In this document: in pieces, positions 33,229 through 43,420 of the stretch
Position numbering within the stretch: position 1 is the stretch's first letter
How the letters are laid out: every line of letters begins with the position of its first letter
Assembly (NCBI GenBank): GCA_910579495.1
Contig: CAJTVD010000001.1
Location: 161,968 to 225,967 of the forward strand
Reading direction: 5' to 3'
Length of the DNA: 64,000 nt
Origin: an uncultured Lachnospiraceae bacterium
GTDB taxonomy: Bacteria; Bacillota; Clostridia; Lachnospirales; Lachnospiraceae
Notes under the pieces: model-generated
What the model was told of the DNA's origin: nothing
Seen by the model: the letters and a program-made list of their open reading frames with translations, nothing else
Database searches by the model: none
Position numbers and translations under genes: made by a program

Positions 33229-35090
33229 GATCTGCTTTCCATTTCCTTTATGATCCGTTCTGTGACCGTCTCCGGGTCAATGCCCACTTCTTTTTTTAAC
33301 AGCTCCACATTGCCATGCTCCACATACTCATCCGGCAGGGCAACCTGCAGATAGCCCTCCCCGTCCTTAAACCGGGCCATGGCATCCCTGACCTTTTCCC
33401 CGAAACCGCCGCTGGCTACATTTTCCTCCATGGAAACCACCAGCGTGTGGTTCTCCGCAGCCCACTCTACCGCACACTGGTCAATGGGTTTGGCAAATCT
33501 GGCATTGACCAGGCTGCATTTATACCCTTTTTCATTGAGCCTGGCTTTTACCTCCCAGGCAGTCTTCACCATGCTGCCCAAAGCCATCAGGCAGATCTCT
33601 CCCTCCGCCCAAAGCAGCTCCGCCTTCCCCTGCTCAATGGGGGCACGGTACTCCTTAAGCCCTGCATATGCCTCCCCCCTGGGGTAACGGATGGCAACAG
33701 GAGCCCCAAGAGAAATGGCATATTTCATCATATCGGAAAGCTCCCATTTATTTTTCGGTGCCAGTATCTGTATTCCGGGAATGGAAGATAAGTAGGACAG
33801 GTCGAAAATTCCCTGATGTGTCTCCCCGTCGCTCCCTACCAGCCCTGCCCTGTCAATGGCAAACACCACGGGGAGCTTTTGGATGCACACATCATGGAGT
33901 ATCTGGTCATAAGCCCGCTGAAGGAAAGAAGAATAGACCGCCACCACAGGCTTTAACCCCCCTGCTGCCAGCCCTGCCGCAAAGGTGACCGCATGTTCCT
34001 CCGCGATCCCAACATCAAAGAAGCGGTCAGGATACATATTCCGGAACCGCTTTAACCCGGTCCCGTCAGGCATTGCCGCCGTAATGGCAACCACCTTTTC
34101 ATCCCTTGCACCTAATTTGGTCATGACAGTGGAAAAAACATCTGTGTAATTGGCTGTGGTCCTGGGGGTGGTGGGAAGCCCGGTCTCAACATTGAAAGGA
34201 TCTGCCCCGTGGAATCTGGCGGGATGGCGTTCCGCCGGCAGGAATCCCTTCCCCTTCTGGGTGATCACATGGACAAGCACCGCATTCCTGGTTCTCTTTG
34301 CCTCCTGGAATACCCTAAGCATTGCGGGAATATTATGGCCGTCCACTGGCCCTAAATAGGTGATCCCCATATCTTCAAAAAACATACCCGGCACCACCAG
34401 CTGCTTAAAGCTGCTTTTGGCTTTCCGGATGCCCTCCACCACCTTATTTCCTTTGGGAATGTCCTTTAAGGTATTATAGATCCCCTCCTTGATATCCAGA
34501 TAGGCGTCAGTGGTCCTGATATTATTCAGATATTTGGATACGCCGCCCACGTTTTCCGATATAGACATGTTGTTGTCATTTAAGACGATAATGAAATTGG
34601 TCTCCAGCTTCGCTGCATTGTTCAGGGCTTCATAAGCCATCCCCCCGGTAAGGGACCCGTCGCCGATCACCGAGACCACTGTGCCGGTTTCCCCCTGTAA
34701 GTCTCTCGCCTTCACCAGTCCCAGCCCGGCGGAAATAGAAGTGGAGCTGTGGCCGGTATCAAAACAGTCACACTGGCTCTCCTTTCTCTTGGGGAAGCCG
34801 CTCATTCCGCCAAATTTGCGCAGGTTATCAAACCCCTCCCTTCTGCCGGTGAGGAGCTTATGGGTATAGGACTGATGCCCCACGTCCCAGATCAGCTTGT
34901 CCTGGGGAAGATTTAAAACCAGATGCAGCGCCATGGTCAGCTCCACAGCCCCCAGGTTGGAGCCAAGATGCCCTCCTGTCCGGGAAATCTTTTCAATCAG
35001 GAAATCCCGGATCTCCTGGGCAAGCTCCTGATAATCCGCCGGATCTATATTTTTGATATCGCCCACGCCTTTAATATCATCAAGCAACAT
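33225..35090 (-). CDS. dxs: 1-deoxy-D-xylulose-5-phosphate synthase
   Basis: Thiamine-dependent first enzyme of the MEP isoprenoid route, joining pyruvate and glyceraldehyde-3-phosphate. The 621 residues show GHQSYTHKLLTGR, the thiamine-binding GDGSLTGGMAYEALNNA, the catalytic Glu in VGIAEEHAV, and RAGLVGSDGETHQG. It lies 57 bases after ispA, linking supply and chain building of isoprenoids. Confidence 0.97.
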   Translation of the reverse strand: MLLDDIKGVGDIKNIDPADYQELAQEIRDFLIEKISRTGGHLGSNLGAVELTMALHLVLNLPQDKLIWDVGHQSYTHKLLTGRREGFDNLRKFGGMSGFPKRKESQCDCFDTGHSSTSISAGLGLVKARDLQGETGTVVSVIGDGSLTGGMAYEALNNAAKLETNFIIVLNDNNMSISENVGGVSKYLNNIRTTDAYLDIKEGIYNTLKDIPKGNKVVEGIRKAKSSFKQLVVPGMFFEDMGITYLGPVDGHNIPAMLRVFQEAKRTRNAVLVHVITQKGKGFLPAERHPARFHGADPFNVETGLPTTPRTTANYTDVFSTVMTKLGARDEKVVAITAAMPDGTGLKRFRNMYPDRFFDVGIAEEHAVTFAAGLAAGGLKPVVAVYSSFLQRAYDQILHDVCIQKLPVVFAIDRAGLVGSDGETHQGIFDLSYLSSIPGIQILAPKNKWELSDMMKYAISLGAPVAIRYPRGEAYAGLKEYRAPIEQGKAELLWAEGEICLMALGSMVKTAWEVKARLNEKGYKCSLVNARFAKPIDQCAVEWAAENHTLVVSMEENVASGGFGEKVRDAMARFKDGEGYLQVALPDEYVEHGNVELLKKEVGIDPETVTERIIKEMESRS

Positions 35091-35147
35091 TTTATCAACC
35101 TTCTTTTCTTCTGTCCTGCGATAATAGCGTTTATGGTTTACTATTAT

Positions 35148-36047
35148 TTATTTTTCTCTGGTGACCAGCATTTTAACCAGTTCTTCCAAAAATTCATTTT
35201 TCCGTCCAAAGGAGCCAAGGATCTGGAGGGCTTCCCCGGACAGCCGCGCCACTTCCTTCCGGGAAGCGTCCAGCCCCAGCAGGGACACATAAGTGAGCTT
35301 ATGATTTTTTTCATCGCTGCCAACAGGCTTGCCCAGAACCTCCACAGTGCTTGTCACATCCAGGATATCATCCTGGATCTGGAAAGCAATCCCGATATTG
35401 TAAGCCGCCTTCTCCATAGATAAGACATCCCCCTGGCCCGCTCCTGCCAGCACCGCCCCTGCCATCATTGCCGCCTGGATCAGGGCTGCAGTCTTGTTTT
35501 CCTGTATAAACAAAAGCTGCTCCCGGCTTACCTGGCCACTAATCTCCCCCTCGATATCCGCCGCCTGGCCTCCGATCATCCCATAAATACCGGCCTTGCG
35601 CCCAAGGATCTGGAAGGCTCCTGCCGTCCTTAGCAGTTCTTCCTGGGTCTGTGCTATGGAAAAGGCCCTCCCGGCTGTCTCGTAGGCAAGGTTTAACAAT
35701 CCGTCCCCTGCCAGCACCGCCATCCCATCCCCATAGACATTCCAGGTAGTCTTCCTTCCCCTGCGGAATTCATCGTTGTCCATGGCCGGAAGGTCATCAT
35801 GGACCAGGGAATAATTATGGATCATCTCAATGGCGGCCATAAAGGGCTCTATTACCGCCCCCTGCCCCCCAAACAGCCGGAAGCTTTCCTCCATCAGTAT
35901 GGGCCGGAGCCGTTTGCCGCCTGCGGTCACACTGTAGTTTACCGCCTCCATAAGCCTGGAGGCATATCCCTTTTCTTCTGGCAGGTATTTCCTTAAAACC
36001 TTCCCTACACGCTCTGTGCTTTGGTTTAGCTGTTCCTTAAAATTCAT
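35148..36047 (-). CDS. ispA: Farnesyl/geranylgeranyl diphosphate synthase
   Basis: Trans-prenyltransferase that lengthens DMAPP with IPP. The 299 residues carry the first Asp-rich motif LVHDDLPAMDND and the second, FQIQDDILD, plus GGKRLRPIL. ATG 36047 was chosen because GGGAGA lies 5 bases upstream; the start then overlaps the end of xseB by 11 bases, indicating coupling. Product chain length cannot be fixed from sequence alone. Confidence 0.93.
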   Translation of the reverse strand: MNFKEQLNQSTERVGKVLRKYLPEEKGYASRLMEAVNYSVTAGGKRLRPILMEESFRLFGGQGAVIEPFMAAIEMIHNYSLVHDDLPAMDNDEFRRGRKTTWNVYGDGMAVLAGDGLLNLAYETAGRAFSIAQTQEELLRTAGAFQILGRKAGIYGMIGGQAADIEGEISGQVSREQLLFIQENKTAALIQAAMMAGAVLAGAGQGDVLSMEKAAYNIGIAFQIQDDILDVTSTVEVLGKPVGSDEKNHKLTYVSLLGLDASRKEVARLSGEALQILGSFGRKNEFLEELVKMLVTREK

Positions 36048-36243
36048 GGGTTTCTCCCTCATCGTTAAGCACAAGTACCTTTTTTTCCACCTGGTCAATT
36101 GCCTGGCTGCATTGTTTTAACAGTTCCATACCGCTTTGATAGAGCCGGAAGGATTCTTCCAAAGACAGCTCTTCCTGCTCCAGCGCCTGCACTGTCTCTT
36201 CCAGCTTATCAAAGGTTTCTTCAAGATTTATTTTTTCTTCCAA
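36037..36243 (-). CDS. xseB: Exodeoxyribonuclease VII small subunit
   Basis: A 68-residue, mostly helical protein (NLEETFDKLEETVQALEQEE, LSLEESFRLYQSGMEL) that binds XseA. Its length and heptad pattern are typical. It follows xseA by 27 bases and overlaps ispA. Confidence 0.93.
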   Translation of the reverse strand: MEEKINLEETFDKLEETVQALEQEELSLEESFRLYQSGMELLKQCSQAIDQVEKKVLVLNDEGETHEF

Positions 36244-36270
36244 GTCCTTCTTCCTTTCACTGGCCGGGCC

Positions 36271-37554
36271 CTATGGCTGCTCCCCGGCTTCCATCTCCCA
36301 GGCCGGCTCCTGGCCTGTCCCTGCCAAGCCGGGCACCCCTTTGGGGAGCGCCTCCTGCATGGGATATTTTCCTGTAACCGATGCCTGGAGCTTTCCGTTT
36401 TTTACAAAAATCCAAAGGCTGTCCCCAATGGAAACCCTTCCGATATCCGCCACCGTCTTTCCCTCCCCGTCGGACACATAGGAATACCCCTGGTTCAGCT
36501 TTTCAAGGGGGGAAAGCCCTCTTAGCTTCTCAATGTAAATAGCCAGCCTGTGCCTGTTGCCTGTTAAATGGCTTTTCATTGCACCCACAAGCCGCTCCTC
36601 CAAGCCAAGGAGCCCGGTCCTCTTTTCCCGGATCCTGCCCATAGGGCTGTTCATTTTCAGCCTTGCCTCCAGGGGCTTTAACTTTGCCTCCCAAAGCCTG
36701 GCCCTGCCCTGGATCTGTCGGTATAAAGATGCCCTTGCCCCCTCTAACTGCCCCAAAAGCTGCCTCACGTCATACACTGCAAGCTCTGCTGCAGCAGATG
36801 GGGTTGGCGCCCGCAGATCGGCGGCAAAGTCCGTAATGGTGGTATCCGTCTCATGCCCCACAGCAGAAATCACAGGCACATTACAGTCAAATACTGCCTG
36901 GGCGACAATCTCCTCATTGAAAGCCCATAAATCTTCTATGGAACCGCCTCCCCTGCCCACGATTATCACGTCCACCTTCCTGCGCTCTAAGGCGGCAATC
37001 CCCTTAACAATGCTGGATGCTGCCGACTCCCCCTGTACCAGAGCAGGGTATAAAATGATCTGCACATAGGGGTTCCTTCTGGAAATAATATTGATAATAT
37101 CCCTGATGGCTGCCCCTGTAGGCGCTGTCACCACCCCAACTGTCCTGGCAAACCGCGGGATAGGCTTTTTGTATTCAGGGGCGAACATTCCCCGTTCAAG
37201 AAGCTCCTGTTTCAGCCTTTCAAATCTCTCATAGAGGGCGCCTGCGCCATCCGGGGTGATACTTTGGGCGTACATCTGGTACTTGCCGTCCCGCAGGTAC
37301 ACATCAATGCTTCCCCGTACCACCACCTGCATCCCCTCCGCCATCCGAAATGCAAGGCCGGAACGGTTCCCTGCAAACATTACACAGGAGATGGTTCCCT
37401 TTTCATCCTTTAACGTAAAATAAATATGCCCGGAGGAATGGTATTTGCAATTGCTGACTTCTCCTTTTACGGACAGCTCCTGCAAAAGGAAATCCTGTGC
37501 AAACATATTTTTAATATAGGAATTTACCTGTCCAACAGTATAAACATTCTGCAT
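36271..37554 (-). CDS. xseA: Exodeoxyribonuclease VII large subunit
   Basis: Catalytic subunit of a single-strand exonuclease. The 427 residues have an N-terminal OB fold (1-100, with GEVSNCKYHSSGHIYFTLKD). The catalytic core follows with VVTAPTGAAIRDI, GRGGGSIEDLWAFNEE and SAVGHETDTTITDFAAD. A helical C-terminus follows. It is located 101 bases after nusB; folD, often found there in relatives, is absent. Confidence 0.96.
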   Translation of the reverse strand: MQNVYTVGQVNSYIKNMFAQDFLLQELSVKGEVSNCKYHSSGHIYFTLKDEKGTISCVMFAGNRSGLAFRMAEGMQVVVRGSIDVYLRDGKYQMYAQSITPDGAGALYERFERLKQELLERGMFAPEYKKPIPRFARTVGVVTAPTGAAIRDIINIISRRNPYVQIILYPALVQGESAASSIVKGIAALERRKVDVIIVGRGGGSIEDLWAFNEEIVAQAVFDCNVPVISAVGHETDTTITDFAADLRAPTPSAAAELAVYDVRQLLGQLEGARASLYRQIQGRARLWEAKLKPLEARLKMNSPMGRIREKRTGLLGLEERLVGAMKSHLTGNRHRLAIYIEKLRGLSPLEKLNQGYSYVSDGEGKTVADIGRVSIGDSLWIFVKNGKLQASVTGKYPMQEALPKGVPGLAGTGQEPAWEMEAGEQP

Positions 37555-37655
37555 GTCATTTTCCTGTACTTCCGGAGCATGTCTGAAAAATCATTTCCGG
37601 ATAAAAGTTTCCAGACAAGTCCTGCTGATAAACAAAAGCCGTGCCGGAAATCGGC

Positions 37656-38054
37656 CTATGCAAATTTAGCCAGCACACCGTTAACAAAGGAAGGGGAAGA
37701 ATCCTGGCCAAATTTCTTTGCCAGCTCCACCGCCTCGTTAATTGCCACACCTGTAGGGATTTCTTCATCATACATAATTTCATAGACTGCCAGCCGCAGG
37801 ACCGTAAGGTCCACCTTGCCCATCCTACCTGTATCCCAGCCCTGCACCCTGTCGTTTAGAACCTTGTCAATCTCATCCAGCTTTGTAACTACTTTGTTGA
37901 ATTTTCCGCTGATCTGATGATTTTCCTCCGGCACCCCGGCGTTTTCTTCCTCTTCAAAAAACAACGCCTCCTGCTCCGCCATCTCTTCCCCGGGATGAAA
38001 TTCAACCCGAAACAGCAGCTTAAAAACCTGCTCCCTCATTCCTCTTCTGCTCAT
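37656..38054 (-). CDS. nusB: Transcription antitermination factor NusB
   Basis: All-helical RNA-binding protein that acts with NusE/S10 on rRNA transcripts. The 132 residues start with [18 protein letters not shown]. The conserved C-terminal half has [34 protein letters not shown] broken over several helices. An acidic insert at about 30-45 is slightly longer than usual. It lies 17 bases after the Asp23-like gene. Confidence 0.95.
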   Translation of the reverse strand: MSRRGMREQVFKLLFRVEFHPGEEMAEQEALFFEEEENAGVPEENHQISGKFNKVVTKLDEIDKVLNDRVQGWDTGRMGKVDLTVLRLAVYEIMYDEEIPTGVAINEAVELAKKFGQDSSPSFVNGVLAKFA

Positions 38055-38071
38055 CAGTATTCACCCTGTAC

Positions 38072-38458
38072 TTATTTGTCTTTCTGCATACTGACACCGG
38101 CAATACGGATATTGATATCCGCCACTTCCAGTCCCGTCATATTCTCTACCATTGATTTTACTTTTTCCTGGACCCGCTGGGAAATAGCGGGAATATTATA
38201 GCCATACTCAATAACCAGTGCCAGTTCTGCCTTGACCCGCTTGCCGGACACTTCCACTTTCACACCCCTGGCAAGGTTTTTTACCCCCATTTTGTTCATC
38301 AGTTCATTGCTGATATTGCCTGCCATAGCTGCAACGCCCTGTACCTCGGTAGCTGCCAGGCCTGCAATCATTGCCACTACATCATCCGCAATCTTCACCG
38401 TGCCAAGCTCTTCATTCTCCTGTATTACGCCTGTGTTCTGTTCAAAAGTCTTTTCCAT
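38072..38458 (-). CDS. Asp23/Gls24 family protein (YqhY-like)
   Basis: A 128-residue protein with the Asp23 domain: GTVKIADDVVAMIAGLAATEVQGVAAMAG in segments, then VKVEVSGKRVKAELALVIEYG. YqhY, its relative in the same genomic place in Bacillus, is linked to control of lipid synthesis; the precise role is unknown here. ATG 38458 follows AAAGGA 9 bases upstream. It is the first gene of the nusB-to-recN block and has AT-rich sequence upstream with possible -10 boxes (TATAAT, TATGAT) but no clear -35. Confidence 0.9.
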   Translation of the reverse strand: MEKTFEQNTGVIQENEELGTVKIADDVVAMIAGLAATEVQGVAAMAGNISNELMNKMGVKNLARGVKVEVSGKRVKAELALVIEYGYNIPAISQRVQEKVKSMVENMTGLEVADINIRIAGVSMQKDK

Positions 38459-38563
38459 ATATAGCGTTCCTTTCTTTCTGTTACAAGCCTCAATATTGTT
38501 AATCATATCAAAAATTATACATTTTGCATAGCCCCAAGAGACAGCAAACAAAGTTTTTGTTTA

Positions 38564-39796
38564 CTAGAGCCAGAAACTGAGGCCTAGCTGCTCTTCATTC
38601 TCCGCATAGGAAACCGTCCCCTCCCGGGCATTTAAATATGCAAAGATCCCCTGTTCTTCTATAAGGTGTTTTCTCATGCTCTCATAAACCTGCCTGTCCG
38701 CACATTTTAAAGTTACGTAAGCGCTTCCCTGCTGGTAAGACGCCTGGAAAACCTCCTGCAGCTTTGTATCGTCAACCTGGGTAAAATAAAGCCCTTCTCT
38801 CACATAGTAGTTATCCTCCATGGAATCACACAGGGGAATATCCACAATGGAATCAATCCTGTGGGTCTTTTCAAGCTGGCTGGTGGTAACGCACAGATAA
38901 TCGTAATTAATGGGCGGGATGCTGCCAGGAGCCTGGCCGCTGCTGCCTTCCACGATCTGGTAGGATGCATCTCCCCATGTAGTATCTACATAATAATAAT
39001 TTCCATCCAGCTTTACCAGGTTCCAGGCATGTCCCTCCCCCCCTGATACCTTGCCCATTACCAGGGCAGTGGGGACATCCGCCAGCTCCAGCAGATACTG
39101 GGTTGCCTTGGCATAGCCCTGGCATACGCTTTTTTGATGGATAAACACAGAACATATATTCTGGTTATCAGGTGCCGCCGCATCATATTCCGTGTGGTTG
39201 ATAATATACTCGTAAATATATTTCACCTTGGCATATCCGTCCATCTCCTGGCTGATACCCGCCAGGCATTCCCTCACATACTGCCCGATCTGGTCTTTTC
39301 TCAGTTCCGCCTCCTGCCTGGTCACATTGTAAGTGCCGGAGAAGGTAATCTTTTTAACCTGGTCTCCCATGGTATACCTTGTGAAGGTATAGCCGTCCAC
39401 ATAAAAGATTTCCGGATGGTCGTTGAGCACACATTGAAAGGCTTTTTCTATGACATCCGTTTCCGTACAGGACAAAGCTACCCCTTCCCCAAAGTCCTGG
39501 AGAATCTGCAATATCTCCGCATAGGCGATCTGTTCCTTTTCGCTGAGCCGTTCGTAATGGAAACGCCCCATCTGCTGCTTCCTGGTCATGGTGGTTTCCG
39601 CAGAATAAATTCCCGTAAGCCCCGCCACCTCGTCCTTATGGGCCTCCTGCCTTTCCCCCACAGCCAAAAGCCCTGGCTGGCTTTGGCCCTGGCCGGATCC
39701 CTCCAAAGAACCGCCTTCTGCCCCCTCCCTCCCACCGCAGCCGGCAGCAAATAAAATACAGAAAACAAACAACCAAACGCATTTTTTTATTTTCAT
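38564..39796 (-). CDS. Lipoprotein with transglutaminase-like domain
   Basis: The 410-residue protein has a signal ending in FAAGCGG (lipobox Cys at about 20). A Ser/Gly/Glu-rich linker follows, then a transglutaminase-like core. The Cys is in [11 protein letters not shown], the His in GEGHAWNLV and the Asp in YYVDTTWGD, together the catalytic triad order of the superfamily. Such surface proteins may cleave or cross-link peptides in the wall; substrate unknown. It follows prfC directly (no gap) and is followed by the Asp23-like gene after about 105 bases. Confidence 0.85.
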   Translation of the reverse strand: MKIKKCVWLFVFCILFAAGCGGREGAEGGSLEGSGQGQSQPGLLAVGERQEAHKDEVAGLTGIYSAETTMTRKQQMGRFHYERLSEKEQIAYAEILQILQDFGEGVALSCTETDVIEKAFQCVLNDHPEIFYVDGYTFTRYTMGDQVKKITFSGTYNVTRQEAELRKDQIGQYVRECLAGISQEMDGYAKVKYIYEYIINHTEYDAAAPDNQNICSVFIHQKSVCQGYAKATQYLLELADVPTALVMGKVSGGEGHAWNLVKLDGNYYYVDTTWGDASYQIVEGSSGQAPGSIPPINYDYLCVTTSQLEKTHRIDSIVDIPLCDSMEDNYYVREGLYFTQVDDTKLQEVFQASYQQGSAYVTLKCADRQVYESMRKHLIEEQGIFAYLNAREGTVSYAENEEQLGLSFWL

Positions 39797-41389
39797 TTAA
39801 CCACGTCCAAACTCAGAGAGTATCAATCCTTCATTTCTGTCCAGTGTCATCCCCACGCTCCATGCATTCACAAACAAAAGCAGAGGATTCCCCTTCAGGT
39901 CTTTAATCTTTTTCATATCGGAAGTCCCTATCAGCCTGTCCAGGTCCACATCCTTGTTTTCAATCCACCTGATATGCTCATAGGGCAGGTTTTCCAGCTT
40001 AATCTCCACATTATATTCATTTTCCAGACGGTATTTTAGCACATCAAACTGGAGCACGCCCACCACCCCCACAATGATCTCCTCCATACCGGTATTAAAC
40101 TCCTGGAAAATCTGAATGGCGCCCTCCTGGGCAATCTGGGTGATGCCTTTCACAAACTGCTTTCTTTTCATGGTATCCACCTGCCTTACCCTGGCGAAAT
40201 GCTCCGGGGCAAAAGTAGGGATTCCCTCATAACAGAATTGCTCTTTGGGCATACACAAAGTATCCCCGATGGAAAAAATCCCCGGGTCAAACACGCCGAT
40301 AATATCCCCTGCATAAGCCTCTTCCAGTATTTTCCTCTCGCTTGCCATTATCTGCTGGGGCTGGGAGAGACGCATTACCTTCCCTCCCTGCATGTGTTTT
40401 ACTTCCATGCTGGCTTCGTATTTGCCGGAACAGATTCTCATAAAGGCGATCCTGTCCCTGTGGGCTTTGTTCATATTGGCCTGTATTTTAAATACAAAGG
40501 CGGAAAATTCATTTTCTGCCGGTGCAATAAGCCCCTTATCCGCTTTTCTGGGAAGGGGGGTAGTTGCCATTTCCAGAAAATGCCGCAGGAAAAATTCCAC
40601 CCCGAAATTGGTAAGCGCCGAACCAAAAAATACTGGCGTAAGCTCCCCGGCACGGACCAGCCCCAAGTCGAATTCCGCGCTGGCACCGTCTAAAAGCTCT
40701 ATCTCCCCTATCAGGGTGCCTGCCGCTTCCTCTCCGATCACCGCCCCGAGTGCCTTACTGTCGCAGGCGGGCACTTCCACGCTCTCCCCCTCTTTGGTTC
40801 CCTTCTCTGTATCGGAATAAGTGATGACACACTGCCTGTCCCTGTCGTAAACTCCCTGAAAACGCTTACCCGAGCCAATGGGCCAGTTTACAGGGCAGGT
40901 GGCAATGCCAAGCTCCTTTTCAATTTCGTCCAGCAGCTCAAAGGTATCGTTGGCATCCCGGTCCAGCTTATTGATAAAGGTAAAAATAGGGATCTTCCGC
41001 ATCACGCAGACCTTAAAGAGCTTCCTCGTCTGGGCTTCCACCCCCTTGGAAGCATCAATCACCATCACTGCCGAGTCCGCCGCCATCAGCGTCCGGTAAG
41101 TATCCTCCGAAAAGTCCTGGTGCCCTGGGGTATCCAGAATATTAATACAATACCCCCCATATTCAAACTGCAGTACCGAAGAGGTAACAGAAATTCCCCT
41201 TTCCTTTTCTATCTCCATCCAGTCAGAAACCGCATGTCTTGCAGTGGCTTTCCCTTTCACGCTCCCCGCCAGGTTGATGGCCCCGCCATATAATAAGAAT
41301 TTTTCCGTAAGGGTGGTCTTCCCTGCATCCGGGTGGGAAATAATGGCAAAAGTCCGCCTTCTGTTTATCTCCTTCTCAAAATCAGTCAC
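39797..41389 (-). CDS. prfC: Peptide chain release factor 3
   Basis: GTPase that recycles RF1/RF2 from the ribosome. The 530 residues have G1 SHPDAGKTTLTEKFL, G3 DTPGHQDFSEDTYR and G4 NKLDRD, then the RF3 C-terminal domain. The stop codon abuts the lipoprotein start. Between spoIIIAH and the asp23-nusB block, prfC, deoB and the lipoprotein appear as an insertion relative to Bacillus. Confidence 0.97.
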   Translation of the reverse strand: MTDFEKEINRRRTFAIISHPDAGKTTLTEKFLLYGGAINLAGSVKGKATARHAVSDWMEIEKERGISVTSSVLQFEYGGYCINILDTPGHQDFSEDTYRTLMAADSAVMVIDASKGVEAQTRKLFKVCVMRKIPIFTFINKLDRDANDTFELLDEIEKELGIATCPVNWPIGSGKRFQGVYDRDRQCVITYSDTEKGTKEGESVEVPACDSKALGAVIGEEAAGTLIGEIELLDGASAEFDLGLVRAGELTPVFFGSALTNFGVEFFLRHFLEMATTPLPRKADKGLIAPAENEFSAFVFKIQANMNKAHRDRIAFMRICSGKYEASMEVKHMQGGKVMRLSQPQQIMASERKILEEAYAGDIIGVFDPGIFSIGDTLCMPKEQFCYEGIPTFAPEHFARVRQVDTMKRKQFVKGITQIAQEGAIQIFQEFNTGMEEIIVGVVGVLQFDVLKYRLENEYNVEIKLENLPYEHIRWIENKDVDLDRLIGTSDMKKIKDLKGNPLLLFVNAWSVGMTLDRNEGLILSEFGRG

Positions 41390-41418
41390 AAAATCTTCCT
41401 CCTGTTTTCCAATGTATT

Positions 41419-42570
41419 TTACAGAACGGATTTCCCGTCTGTCCCTGCCTCTATTCCCAGTATCTCAAGCACCGTAGCCCCAATATCCGCAAAGGTATCC
41501 CTGGTCCCCAGGTTTCCCGGCTCCACGCCCTTTCCGTAAACAAGCAGCGGGGTGTATTCCCTGGAGTGGTCGGTGGAAACCGTATAACCGGGATCACATC
41601 CATGGTCCGCGGTAACCATCAGTACATCTTCCTCCTTAAGCAGCGCCAGCATTCCCGGCAGTGCCGCGTCAAATTCCGACAGCGCCCTGGCATAGCCTTC
41701 AATGTCGTTCCTGTGCCCATAGAGCATATCATAGTCCACCAGATTGATAAAGCACAGCCCTTCAAAATCCCGGGCAAGGTACTCCTTTGTCCGTTGGATG
41801 CCTTCTGCATTTCCCTTGGTATATACATAAGAAGTGATTCCCTGCCCGGCAAAAATATCCCTGATCTTCCCCACGCCAATCACTTCCTTCCCGGCTTCCT
41901 TGATGGCGTCAAGGATGGTAGGGGCAGGGGGCGTAAGGGAATAATCATGCCTTCCGGCCGTTCTCTGGTAGTTTCCCCTTGCGCCATTAAAGGGCCTGGC
42001 AATCACCCTTCCTACGCTGTGCCTGCCGGAAAGAAGCCCCCTTGCCATTTTACAGTACTCATAAAGGGTTTCCACAGGCACCACATCCTCATGGGCGGCC
42101 ACCTGGAACACGCTGTCCGCAGAGGTGTAGACAATCAGATCCCCTGTCCTTACATGCTCTTCCCCATAGTCTTTGATCACTTCTGTTCCCGAATAAGGGC
42201 GGTTACAGAGAATGCCCCTTCCTGTCATCTTGCTAAAAGCCTCTGTAATTTCCGGCGGAAACCCCTCCGGGTAAACAGGCAGCGGATTGGGGGATATGAC
42301 CCCTGCAATCTCCCAGTGGCCTATGGTAGTATCCTTCCCCCTGGAAGCTTCCCGCATTCTCCCGTAAAGCGCACTGGGGTTTGCTGTGCCCTCCCGCCAG
42401 TTGATCCCGTCAATATTGAATAATCCCATCTGTTCCATATTGGGCAAGTGGAAACAGGAGCCCCGGGAGGCCGAACGCAGGGTATTTACCCCCACATCCC
42501 CGAAATCCGCAGCATCCTCCATGGCACCTATCCCCACACTGTCCAATACAATCAGAAAAACTCTTTTCAT
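41419..42570 (-). CDS. deoB: Phosphopentomutase
   Basis: Interconverts (deoxy)ribose 1- and 5-phosphates in nucleoside salvage. The 383 residues belong to the alkaline-phosphatase superfamily. The metal site is in LDSVGIGAMEDAADFGD, the phosphothreonine loop in GKDTTIGHWEIAG, and further metal sites in VTADHGCDPG and STDHSREYTP. It has a 97-base gap upstream after spoIIIAH that is AT-rich and may hold a promoter, though no clear one was seen. Confidence 0.97.
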   Translation of the reverse strand: MKRVFLIVLDSVGIGAMEDAADFGDVGVNTLRSASRGSCFHLPNMEQMGLFNIDGINWREGTANPSALYGRMREASRGKDTTIGHWEIAGVISPNPLPVYPEGFPPEITEAFSKMTGRGILCNRPYSGTEVIKDYGEEHVRTGDLIVYTSADSVFQVAAHEDVVPVETLYEYCKMARGLLSGRHSVGRVIARPFNGARGNYQRTAGRHDYSLTPPAPTILDAIKEAGKEVIGVGKIRDIFAGQGITSYVYTKGNAEGIQRTKEYLARDFEGLCFINLVDYDMLYGHRNDIEGYARALSEFDAALPGMLALLKEEDVLMVTADHGCDPGYTVSTDHSREYTPLLVYGKGVEPGNLGTRDTFADIGATVLEILGIEAGTDGKSVL

Positions 42571-42667
42571 AAAGGTATCCTTTCTTCTTATCCTGAAAAC
42601 GCCTTCACAGGCACTGCATTTATTTTCCTGTAATAGGATACCACATTTTCAAAAATATAGCACCAAT

Positions 42668-43405
42668 TTATTCCGCAGGCAGGGTGCTGATCACAATGGC
42701 ATCGGGCGAGATCCCTGTTTTTCTGATAACAATATCCTCTATCTGTGCCCTTTGGGCTTCGGTAAGCTCGGCAGCGTTTACCACAACATCCACAGAATCC
42801 TCGGTGATGCTTACCACTACATCCTCAAAGCCTTTGCTCTCCAAAAGGATCTCCGCAGCGGTTTCCTTTTCGGCAACATCCGTCAGGGCAATCATGTTGT
42901 CAACGGCCTCCTGCTTCTGTTCCTCACTGATATTCACGTTGTTGATAATTTCCAGCAGCGTCTCCTTATTCCTGGCCCTGGTCTGTTCTTTTAACAGCCT
43001 TGCACCGGATAAAGCGTCCAGGCTCGTGGCGGAAGTAAACACCGCTTCCCCCGGGGTCTCCCCTGTAGATAACTGGTTGCTGATGTCCTGGGTATTGTTT
43101 TCCGCTAAAATTTCGCCCATCGTCTCTTCCAGGTAATTCTCCTCCTGTAAAACCACTTCGGAATCCAGGCTTTCAATCTCGCCAAACTCAGCCTGCTCCA
43201 TATCCTCGTCGGAAATCTCAAACAACGACGCCACCTCCGGGTCCGAAACCGCCTGCTGCCCGCCTGCCACCACCGTATCGGAACCTGCCGTCATGATTTC
43301 TTCTTCCGTAATTTTGCCGCCGGCAAAGTTCAAGTACCCTGCAACCGCAATCATAATCGCCAGCGCCGTGATCATAATCTGATTCTTCTTCACCATATTC
43401 TTCAA
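42668..43405 (-). CDS. spoIIIAH: Stage III sporulation protein AH
   Basis: Mother-cell membrane protein whose extracellular YscJ-like domain forms a ring and contacts SpoIIQ of the forespore. The 245 residues have one membrane helix near the start (QIMITALAIMIAVAGYLNF), an acidic variable linker, and the C-terminal ring domain (DVAEKETAAEILLESKGFEDVVVSITEDSVDVVV in segments). Last gene of the spoIIIA operon, 15 bases after AG. Confidence 0.92.
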   Translation of the reverse strand: MKNMVKKNQIMITALAIMIAVAGYLNFAGGKITEEEIMTAGSDTVVAGGQQAVSDPEVASLFEISDEDMEQAEFGEIESLDSEVVLQEENYLEETMGEILAENNTQDISNQLSTGETPGEAVFTSATSLDALSGARLLKEQTRARNKETLLEIINNVNISEEQKQEAVDNMIALTDVAEKETAAEILLESKGFEDVVVSITEDSVDVVVNAAELTEAQRAQIEDIVIRKTGISPDAIVISTLPAE

Positions 43406-43420
43406 ATCCGTATCTCCTTC

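Noticed and set aside
38459..38563. Terminator after the transglutaminase lipoprotein gene
   Set aside because: An AAACAAA/TTTGTTT hairpin exists but has no T run and is AT-rich, so termination is not supported.
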